A stretch of 64,000 bases of DNA, taken from assembly GCA_001692895.1 (NCBI GenBank), contig KV748181.1:2175640-2239639 (forward strand). The letters run 5' to 3'. Source of the DNA: Cenococcum geophilum 1.58 (lineage: Eukaryota > Ascomycota > Dothideomycetes > Gloniales > Gloniaceae). Below the pieces are notes generated by a model. It was not told the DNA's origin. It saw only the letters and a program-made list of their open reading frames with translations, and ran no database searches. Below are positions 49,301 through 56,978 of the stretch, piece by piece. Each line of letters begins with the position of its first letter. The first letter of the stretch is position 1. The position numbers were made by a program, and so were the translations under genes.

Positions 49301-51420
49301 AGAAAGTAATGCACCCTAAGGGGGTTTAGACCCTAATTGTGCTAAAAGAGATTATAGTACCCTTGCCAAAACAAATCGTATATTGGCCTACCGTTAAATA
49401 GTTAATCTAAATAGAGTTATTAAGCTGCTAAAGGGCTTAAACTTAAGGTTCTCTTACTATAAACACTCCTGCGGCTCTAGTATCTAGTATAATACCATAA
49501 AAGACATTTACTAAGTATTTATTATTAAAGGAGAACGCGGAGCTTTCCTTTAGCTTATTAAAAATATCTAACTTTATAATAGAATAGAGCGTAGATTAGT
49601 TATTAAGAATAGTAATAATTTATATACCATCTACCTTACTATACTTAGTAAAGTATTAGTTAGGTAAGTAGTCTTTAATTTCTATATCTATAAGGAGCTA
49701 TTTAGCCTTATTAACCTTACCCTTAAGATCTTCTATACCTTTATATTAAACTAGGAAGCTTTAAAAGTAGGCCGTAATAGCCTTATAATTTCTAACATTT
49801 CTTATACTTTAGCGAAACTTGTTATATACCTCCTTTTATTTATTAAGAGAATACCTAGTTAACCAGCAATTCGGTTTCTTATAAATATAGCACTTTTTCT
49901 AGCAATTATTTTAAAATAAACCCCTATAAGGACCTCTACCTTTACCTTATAGTCGTTAATTATACCCTCTACTATATTGCCTACCACGGCTACTATATAT
50001 TCGATTAGTCCAGTTATAATTATATTAGTTAGGCGGGTTAATTAAAGTAGGTTAAAGCTGGGCGTTAAATTGCTATACTTTTTAAGAGCGTAGAGCGGTG
50101 CTAATAGAAGATCTTAATTAGGTATATATACCTTTATAAGTATTTATAGNATTAAAAAGAGTAAGGTTATATTCTTTAACGCCTTAGCATACGCTAATAA
50201 CTTAATTACGTAGGCTAAAATTCTTTTAATATAATTTGGATAAACTATACTAAATCGTCTAAAGTTAATTAAAGAGCTTTTAAAGATAATTAAGCTGAGG
50301 GACACCTAGGTTTATAGTAATAATCCTTAAAAAGGTAGTCTCTCTCTATTCTAATATATACTACTACTTATTCTCTTCTATTTTAAAGTAGTATCTTAAC
50401 TTATATATTATACGGTTAAAATTATATCCTTTTCCTACTAAATAATTATAATAAAAGGTACTAGCTCGGCCCTTAAGTATAACAGAATAGGCGTTATAGT
50501 ATTAATTAGACTCTATTTCCACCTTTTAGTAATAGTTATAGAAGATACGTAGTTTCAAATTAAGAATATTATATAATTCCCCACTAAACTTCTTCTTTTA
50601 ATCTAAATAGAGCTTTATAAGCTCTATAAGCAATTTTAAACTACCTCTAATTTAAGATTAAAATAGAGGAGGTAGGAGTTGCATTGCAGGCTATAGTAGG
50701 GACGTAGGTCTAGTCGGTAGAGTCTAAGGGTTATTAAATCGCGAAGTAATAGGATCCTATACCTATTCTTATTAGGGTATAATATCTAATGTTAAGGTTA
50801 TAGGTTAAATTAGATATAGAGGAGTTAAAGATAGAGGTAAGTTCGTCTTTAGAGGTATATTACTTAGGTTCCATTATAAGTTAAGCTTCCTTATAGTGCG
50901 TAGTTGGTGCTTAATCTTTTATAGAGTCTATTTATGCTCTTCTTTTGCGTTAATAACCTGCTCCTAAATATTATCTCTAATAGTACCCCCGTCCTTAAAG
51001 ATAAATACTCTATTCTCCTAAAGGAAGTTACGGAAGTTTTATATAACATCCTTATTTACGGGGGCTTATATTTCCTTTATCTATCTAATAAAGTCCTCCT
51101 TTATATATTCCNATAGCGCNGTATNATTNTATTNANTNTCCTTATAATATNCTATACGGTNTAATAAAAATCCATTTAAGTCTTATTTATTAGCGTTTGC
51201 AAGGTTAATTATAGCTTTATTCTATATCTTTAGGTTAATATCTTCCTTATACTTCTTTAGGTAGGTTAACGCTATAATAGGTATAGAATTAACAGGGTGT
51301 CGTACGTTAAAGGTAGGTAGGATTTTCGGTTTTATAGGATCTTATAGGTTTACTATTAAGAGGTAGGCAATTTAAGATATTGTTTAACGCGTTTTAGACG
51401 TTAACTTAGGACCTTAGGTT
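46350..51420 (-). pseudogene. Copia polyprotein remnant, copy 2
   Basis: Collinear with copy 1, offset by about 6.8 kb: RNase H at the left, reverse transcriptase near 47150-47700, integrase and protease in the middle, zinc knuckle near 49845-49895, gag to about 51400. It carries more TpA-creating changes than copy 1: sites that read TG in copy 1 often read TA here. It is non-functional. Confidence 0.85.
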
Positions 51421-51656
51421 TAGTAATACTTCTAACCTAAAGTACTTAACCAAATCTTTATAAACGCGGTTATTCTATATAATAGACGCAACTTAGTATC
51501 TCCTAGTACTTAGTAACACTTCTATTACTAGTTTTCCGCAAGTCTAAGGTAGTATAGTATCGCCGGGATCCATTCCATATAAGCGCATATAGCACCCCTA
51601 TATAAGACTATCTCTTCTATTTAAAAACCTAGCTACTCTGTAGTTAACTATGTATT

Positions 51657-51955
51657 TGTTTGAATGTAAATAGGTCACATGACCTAGTCATGTGAGCTAT
51701 TTCGCTTCCGTCGCTTGGACCTTTCTATAGAGTATATAGAGGCCTACGTGGCCTACTCAATACAAGTCAGTCATATCCACACAGAGCATACTAGTACTAT
51801 ACGTCTATAGTGCTACGTGCCCCGTGGAAGACTCACCACCCGGGAGACGCTTTATATCACGCAGAGTGATACAAACATTGATCAATGTCGGACAACCTAA
51901 CAAGACTACGATTACGACATTACGTGATATTAGCCTTAGGTCATGTGTTCCGACA
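51657..51955. mobile_element. Unmutated 299-bp solo LTR in copia copy 2
   Basis: Starts TGTTTGAATG and ends TTCCGACA, with a perfect TSD, GTATT (51652-51656 and 51956-51960). CpA and TpG are frequent (GGTCACATGACC, CATGTGAGC), in sharp contrast to the surrounding DNA. A TATA-like GAGTATATAGAGG lies near 51729. It is the youngest insertion in the nest by position. Confidence 0.9.
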
Positions 51956-51974
51956 GTATTTAACTACTAATCAG

Positions 51975-52182
51975 TATTAGTTACATAGGGTAACTCACCA
52001 ATAACGACTACTCGAGTAGGTTATAGTGATGTTGGTTAATAAAGCTTATTTGATTGGAATAAGGAAGGGCGAGGAACTTAAGGCTCCTCGCCACGCTAGT
52101 GCCGCGGCGACACGTGATGGCAACTTGCCATCACGTGACGGCAGTTTGCCGTACGTGACGGCAACTTGCCTTATTCCCGACA
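51975..52182 (-). repeat. 5' LTR of copia copy 2, with an internal expansion
   Basis: 208 bp against 165-167 in the other three LTRs. The extra segment at about 52128-52168 adds CACGTGACGGCA(A/G)(C/T)TTGC-type units, creating the perfect hairpin GTGATGGCAA / TTGCCATCAC at 52117-52137. Confidence 0.93.
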
Positions 52183-52187
52183 ATAAC

Positions 52188-52640
52188 CCTTAAAGAAACT
52201 AAACTGGAAGTTTGCGGGCCTATACTAAATTAAAAAGAAACTAAGCCTATATACTTATAAGCTTAAACTGCTAACTAAAATAAAAATATATCTAACGTTT
52301 TATATAAACTTACTATAACCCTTAAAAGGTAAACCTATAACTTATAAAGTGCCGCTACTACCTTTTATAATTATTAATAACGGTAATAGTTCTTACTTTA
52401 TTAACTTAATTAATAATATATAATAGAAAACATAATCTAAATAATTTAAACTTCTTATTAAGTAAAAAGGATATAAAATATAAACCTAGGAAACCTATAA
52501 CTAGATTAAGGCCAACACGCCTTCCTTAGTAAAAGAATTTTATAAGGACTATTCTTTATAACCTACCCTAGCTAAATAGACACGATATAAAGGTAAATAA
52601 CTACTACTTAATACAAATATATAAAACATAATAGCAGGAA
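52188..52640 (+). pseudogene. Inner chromovirus integrase C terminus and chromodomain
   Basis: The GPY/F-type module reads LEVCGPILN-like in the mutated frame, followed by YTYKLKL-like residues near 52250. A chromodomain then spans about 52380-52570 with remnants of the INNI, KGYKI and TQETYN positions and a FYKDYS end. The pattern (W-K-G-Y then W-E-P) is recognisable only after allowing for C-to-T changes, so the assignment rests mainly on position and spacing. Confidence 0.65.
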
Positions 52641-52714
52641 GCTTAAAATTAAAAAGAACTTAAAATACGTTATAATATTTATAATATAATTATATAACAT
52701 ATAAGATATTAAGG

Positions 52715-52870
52715 AACTTTAACCACAGGTTAAAGTTATTTAATTAGTTAGATCCGCCTTACTAAGACCTCCTATAAAGATATTAGTTCTGCTTACCGCC
52801 TTAATTAAGCTAATAGTAATTTTCTATCTTAGGGATGGAAAATCCTAATTAGCCTATTTAATAATGGAAT
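52715..52870 (+). other. Palindromic 3'-UTR module, copy B (inner chromovirus), inner part inverted
   Basis: The first palindrome at 52715-52737 and following TTATTTAATTAGTTAGAT match copy A in sense orientation. The segment with the second palindrome (52819-52843), preceded by AAAGATATTAGTTCTGCTTA, matches copy A only as its reverse complement. So the two hairpin segments have opposite relative orientation here. Confidence 0.8.
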
Positions 52871-52960
52871 TAATAAAACCTTATACCGCCACCTAACGTA
52901 AAAATACGACACGTAATAAGTTATAAGTCTTAAATAAAATAAAATTATTTAGACCTTTGG

Positions 52961-52976
52961 CTAAAAGGGGGGGTAC
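52961..52976 (+). other. Polypurine tract of the inner chromovirus
   Basis: CTAAAAGGGGGGGTAC directly precedes the 3' LTR on the plus strand. Confidence 0.8.
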
Positions 52977-53281
52977 TATAATAGGACTAGCCTAGTTATA
53001 GTAGGAATATTTTAATAAAATACTTAATAGATAAATTTTAACGCTTTAACCAAATTCTGCTAGATCAATTAAATTCTACTAAAGTCCGTTAAAGACTGCG
53101 TGCGTATATACGTACGCATTGACCACAAAGCCCCTAACTATTTAATTATATAATTCTCTTGTTATTCCCTTCTCTTCTTTACGCAACGTCTTGTTCTTAG
53201 CGAGAACTATATACCCTTAGATTTAGATAGAATTTATATTATTCCTTTAAATCTTCCCTAAAGTCTCTCCGCGCCCTTATA
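52977..53281 (+). repeat. 3' LTR of the inner chromovirus
   Basis: 305 bp, TATAATAGGACTAGCC to CCCTTATA, aligned end to end with 29282-29586. Its first third is more mutated. Confidence 0.93.
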
Positions 53282-53286
53282 ACTTC

Positions 53287-54306
53287 TTAGTTTTATAATT
53301 ACTTAATTCTTAACTTTTAGGTTTCTATAGTTTCTTATTTTATCTTCTAAATTCTTTAGTACTGCTTAGGTCTATTAGTTCTAGTCTACTATTTTATAAT
53401 TTTTTATTCCATCTTCTAAATTCTTTAGTACTGCTTAGGTCTATTAATTCTAGTCTACTATTTTATAGTTTCTAACTTAGTTAATATGTGCTCTACGCCT
53501 TATATAACTATAAAACTCTATCTTAACCCTTTTTAGCCTATTCTTATTAATAGATCCTATTATTAATCTTAATTACTTAATTTATTAGTTCCCTAAGTGT
53601 GTCTACGTCTTCTATTAGGATAATTACGTCCTAGACTTTTACTTTAAGTCCCTATTTATACTATACTATAAGCGCCCTATTATTCTATTTAACCTATATA
53701 GCTAATGTTTAAAACTACGTTATATACTTAATTACTAAGGTTTATTATACTAGGTTTTAAAGCTTTTATTCTACTATAGTAGTTACTTTTAAGTTTTTAA
53801 ATATTTGCGTTAACTATTCCGTGAACCCGTTTTAGCTAATAAATATATATTATACTTCCTAATTAGCAGTTGCTATGCTATATTTTTATATCTCCGTAAA
53901 ATAGGGTTTAAACTACTTAAGTGCCCTCCCTATTAGGAACAATCCTATATAGGCTACTTAGTCCATAAATATTACTAGCTTTATTCCCTCTTATATAACT
54001 TTAAAGTGCATTTACATAAGGAATCCTTTAAGTTTTAACTTCTCTCCTAAGAATTATTTAATTAATAGTAGCTTAACCTTAGCTGCTCTAATTCTATTAA
54101 TTCTTTCTTTAAGTATCCTATTATTGTCTATTAATTAATTAACTATTTTCTATAACTATCTAACCGTAACTAGTTGTAAGTTAGTATCTGCTATACTAAT
54201 ATTATTACCTAATCTTAAAGTAGTTACTGCCGTTAACGGCATTATAGCTAGTGCTTTTAGTGGCATATTATTCGATTTTATTAATACCGTAACTAGGTAG
54301 TAAATA
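53287..54306 (-). pseudogene. Gag remnant of the outer gypsy element
   Basis: Minus-strand translation gives a Ty3/gypsy gag-like stretch near 53560-53680, KSKVQDVIILIEDVDTL then RELINQVIKIDNRIYQ. This matches the helix that precedes the 'IDNRLYER'-type motif of many fungal gag proteins. No zinc knuckle is seen before the inner chromovirus begins at 53281. Two copies of a 75-bp segment at about 53328-53470 (TTCTTTAGTACTGCTTAGG blocks) form a local tandem duplication. Confidence 0.65.
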
Positions 54307-54730
54307 TATAATAAAGCCTTATAGTAGGAACTACGGTAAACTTATTAATAGGCTAGGTATATAGGTAAATAAGAAGTTAATAACATAATAATAACTAGTA
54401 GAGTAGTTACCTAATAGATTAACTCTAATTATATTCTAAGATTTACTATAAAGAAGAGAACTATCTAGGTAGGGACTGTAGTCCTTTAAATATATAATAC
54501 TGCGCCTAAGGAAATACTAAGTATATTAGTACGTTAAATAATCTAAGTACGTAACGTTCCGACAGATTTCATGGATCCTACGTTCCGAACTTATAACGTA
54601 ACTCGCCATGTGACTTAGTTACCCCTCGTCCTATAGCTCGATCGGTTTTAGCGCCTCCCACGCTGTCTCGACTAACCCGTTTATATCTCTTCTTAGTAGT
54701 CGTACTACTGCTAGTATGAGGTCCGTAACA
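54307..54730 (-). repeat. Right (5') LTR of the outer gypsy element
   Basis: 424 bp. Its second half (54560-54730) keeps many CpA/TpG and CpG sites that are mutated in the left LTR. It ends CCGTAACA, then TSD GCTAT. Confidence 0.93.
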
Positions 54731-54735
54731 GCTAT

Positions 54736-54925
54736 CTTATAAAGATATTAAGCTAAAAAGAAGAAAAGAGGAGAAGGTTATTAGGTATAGTATAGATAAA
54801 TATCTTAAAAGGGCTACTAAGGCGCTAGTAGTAAGTAAGCTAATAATAGGGTAGTAGAATACGGTATAATATAGTATAATACGGTAGATAGCGTGCCCTA
54901 TTGCTATTATATTACTCCCCGCTTT
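54736..54925 (-). mobile_element. Relic LTR related to the first chromovirus LTR
   Basis: The reverse complement resembles 12701-12884, with TACTATATTATACC-type units, the ACTAGCGCCTTAGTAGC block and the CTTCTCCTCTTTTCTTC block. To its right on the minus strand a purine-rich stretch (TTCTTTTAAAGCGGGGAG) looks like a polypurine tract, so this is the 3' end of a minus-strand element whose body is gone. The outer gypsy element is inserted in its distal end. Confidence 0.6.
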
Positions 54926-55487
54926 AAAAGAAGCCTATGTTCTTCTAGTGGCGTACTACTATAAGTAGGAGTTTTAATAGCGGGGGAGGTCTTATTCCCC
55001 TCCCCCCTTCTCGTTCTCATTTCCTACACCTTTCTTATGTATATATAGAGGCTCTTAGAGCCACATTCAATAGACAGAGTCCTCATTCTTTTCTTACAAT
55101 CGGTGCACGGACTACCGATCGACAGTCTTCTAGTGTGCAACAACAATGCCGACCTCAGCCTGACCGAGAACCTGGCTGACGACAATATTAATTGAGAAAT
55201 AGGACAGCTTTGCAGACTTACCCTGAACCACTCACGCACGCTGGGACTATGAACGCTCGTTAATATGAAAGTACGTACCACGAGTACGAGCACGACTGTT
55301 AGAGGACTGCTCGGTACGAGGAACAAGGCAACAATATGGTGTGGATGATTGTATTCAATAATTCCTGTCTCACTGCTCCTCCGGGCTCAATTCATTCCGT
55401 ACATCATAGAACTTCTCGTCCTCTTCTTCGTCTTCTAAGAATTCATCCGTATCCTCACTTCGAGGACCCCGGTTCCCTTTTTCGGTC
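54926..55487. other. Boundary between repeat island and host gene, no gene seen
   Basis: Composition returns to normal within this stretch. A TATA-like block at 55036-55095 (TATATATAGAGGCTCTTAGA onward) is the unmutated relative of 22614-22665. A C/G-rich palindrome (GGGGGAGGTCTTATTCCCC) lies near 54983. Open frames here (55024-55326 minus, 55336-55581 plus) show no family resemblance; the second overlaps the host gene antisense. Confidence 0.5.
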
Positions 55488-56108
55488 TCATCGTGGTGTA
55501 TATGCGTATTTCGGTGCGGGAATTTCCACAACCGTGAAAAAAGGATGCGTTGCTGAAAGCGGTTTGCCGTGGCAAATATAGCCCATAGGTGTGTGCGTGA
55601 AATCCTGGCCTTTGCGCCGGACCGTGAGCCACTCTTGTAAGAAGGTGATCGGCTTGGATGTGAACGTGACGTGTCCGTTTTTAGAGATCTTTTGGTCAGT
55701 ATTATCTTGCTGCTTGCTGACTAAAGTAGTAGTAGTGTCATCCTCGTAGTTTGAGCTATACTGTTGGTCCACTTCCTCTTTATCTTCCGCTTGGCGCTGA
55801 TTTTGTCCCAAGTAACGACATATGCAATCGTACTCGTCAAACTCAAAGTATAGGCGACCACTGAATATGCTCAGTTCGGTCTTGAGCCAATCAGGAACGG
55901 TCCACTTCGCAGGGAGCGATGGCATTGCATAGAAGGTGAGATTGTTGAAGTGGAGCATTTTTCTAGTTAGTGGCGGCGCGTATGAGAGGATGTGTGTCCG
56001 TGGCTCTACAATGGCTCGCACAATCGGAATCAGCTCCTCCGCTTCCTCAGGTGTGACAATTATGGCCATTTCCGTTTCAGTGCTCCATAGAATCCAGTTC
56101 ACTGGTCG
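55488..56108 (-). CDS. Last exon: C terminus of the DUF3638/DUF3645 protein
   Basis: Starts in phase 0 after the 49-bp intron with RPVNWILWSTETEMAIIVTP and ends at a TGA at 55488-55490. It contains the family's C-terminal pattern: a segment about residues entering a predicted state (EEAEELIPIVRAI), LTFYAMPSLP, an acidic linker (DKEEVDQQ, NYEDDTTTT) and a closing EWLTVRRKGQDF...HTPMG. The ending on PMG followed by about 25 residues resembles complete homologues, so the C terminus looks intact. Confidence 0.8.
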   Translation of the reverse strand, partial: RPVNWILWSTETEMAIIVTPEEAEELIPIVRAIVEPRTHILSYAPPLTRKMLHFNNLTFYAMPSLPAKWTVPDWLKTELSIFSGRLYFEFDEYDCICRYLGQNQRQAEDKEEVDQQYSSNYEDDTTTTLVSKQQDNTDQKISKNGHVTFTSKPITFLQEWLTVRRKGQDFTHTPMGYICHGKPLSATHPFFTVVEIPAPKYAYTPR

Positions 56109-56157
56109 CTGATGCCTGTTAGCATATTTATTCTCAAGATGTTGCTAGTCGACAAAC
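56109..56157 (-). other. Intron, 49 bp
   Basis: On the minus strand the donor is GTTTGT, the branch-like motif is GCTAAC, and the acceptor is CAG. Removing it joins SDDKFL to RPVNWIL in phase 0, restoring the family's conserved DxxLRPVNW-type motif. A nearer acceptor (42-bp intron) would put the branch site too close to the AG. Confidence 0.8.
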
Positions 56158-56915
56158 CAAAAATTTATCATCAGATTGAAACAACTGCACAGTTCGAAGA
56201 TACTCGAACGATGCCAAGAGACGCCAAGACGATCTATCGACATTGATGCCGTACTTTTTACCGAGTGCAGTGCGTGCAAGGGTTCGAAGGATATGTTCAC
56301 AACCGGCGGAGCCAGCAGGTAAGCGACCTGTCTCCGCAAATTTCACAATGTCGTGGTGTGTGCCGGAGAACTTTAAAGGATAGAAAATTTTGGGTTCCTG
56401 AACTTCACGGACGGCTTCGACCTCATATGCAACCTCCCTCTCTTGTTCGACCTCCTGGAGAGCAGATCCATGAACAGCGTGACCAAAATCCTGGAACTCT
56501 TTTCGCCGAGTTTCCAGCTCTTTCATGAAGGTTGAAATCAGAGCGATGCAAGAGTTCGGAAGACGGTTCCGCTTTCCCGCAGGTTTGGGGTTGTAGAGTT
56601 GCTCCAGGGTCTGGTGCTCTTTCTGACGCAAAGCTGAAAGGTATGCTTTCCGGTGAATCTCGTTGACAATAAAATTTGAGTTATCAATAGCCGCTTGTGA
56701 CCGACGGCAAAAGTCAATTCCCTGGGAGTAATATAACGGTTGTAGCTGCGCTATGCCGTTGCAAGTCTGCTCAATTAGCCAGCATATCACGTCGTGAGAA
56801 TCAATGGTAGTATTCGAGGGTTTCATTCGCTGGTCGAGTATGCTTTGATGGACATCGGGTGTCGCGACGAATAGAACGGACTGCGTAGTACCAAGTTGTC
56901 TCATTCGCATGGCGG
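56158..56915 (-). CDS. Internal exon of the DUF3638/DUF3645 protein
   Basis: Opens AAMRMRQLGTTQSVLFVATPD, the conserved motif that follows 'TKDxxVQ' in this family, with helicase-like character (compare superfamily 2 C-terminal motifs). It continues with a long helical region including a Glu/Arg-rich stretch (EVEQEREVAYEVEAVREVQE) and ends SDDKFL before the last intron. It is 252 codons with no internal stop. Plus-strand open frames overlapping it are shadows. Confidence 0.8.
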
Positions 56916-56978
56916 CTAATTGGCGCAATCATATTAGCAAAAATATGATATTATGAGTTATATATGTAGGTTGCTTAC
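56916..56978 (-). other. Intron, 63 bp
   Basis: On the minus strand the donor is GTAAGC, the branch-like motif is GCTAAT, and the acceptor is TTAG. Splicing joins KDHTVQ to AAMRMRQLG with the split codon G|CC. Unspliced, the frame would run into a stop after an unconserved TYITHNIIFLL tail. Confidence 0.9.

Larger units (their letters stand above)
45783..52182 (-). mobile_element. Ty1/copia element, copy 2, with a solo LTR inside
   Basis: LTRs 45783-45949 and 51975-52182, perfect TSD ATAAC (45778-45782 and 52183-52187). The interior is nearly collinear with copy 1, and differences are overwhelmingly transitions. The right LTR has about 41 extra bases. A 299-bp solo LTR at 51657-51955 lies 19 bases inside the right LTR. 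Several ambiguous bases (N) fall at 49137, 50150 and 51112-51165. Confidence 0.95.
29282..53281 (+). mobile_element. Inner chromovirus (Ty3/gypsy), 24 kb with three nested elements
   Basis: LTRs of 305 bp at 29282-29586 and 52977-53281 carry TSDs ACTCC (29277-29281) and ACTTC (53282-53286), one RIP-type change apart. Subtracting the LINE (30996-36550) and two copia elements (39000-45057, 45783-52182) leaves about 6 kb, a normal Ty3/gypsy size. Pieces on the plus strand join across each insertion exactly at the duplicated targets: protease across the LINE, integrase across copia 1, and the integrase end plus chromodomain across copia 2. Confidence 0.93.
27118..54730 (-). mobile_element. Outer Ty3/gypsy element hosting the nest
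   Basis: LTRs of 424 bp at 27118-27541 and 54307-54730 are bracketed by a perfect TSD, GCTAT (27113-27117 and 54731-54735). Its own interior is only 27542-29281 plus 53282-54306, about 2.8 kb. The rest is a younger chromovirus inserted at 29282-53281. On the minus strand the right piece encodes gag and the left piece the integrase C-terminal region, so transcription ran right to left. Protease, reverse transcriptase and RNase H are missing, so the element was already internally deleted when invaded. Confidence 0.9.

Noticed and set aside
590..54900. Alternative genetic code with TAA/TAG read as Gln or Trp
   Set aside because: Stops replace CAA, CAG and TGG as expected from RIP, non-stop sites show the same C-to-T and G-to-A bias, and the host gene uses the standard code.
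56116..56157. 42-bp intron ending at GCTAACAG
   Set aside because: The branch-like CTAAC would lie almost at the acceptor; the next AG gives phase 0 and the conserved motif.
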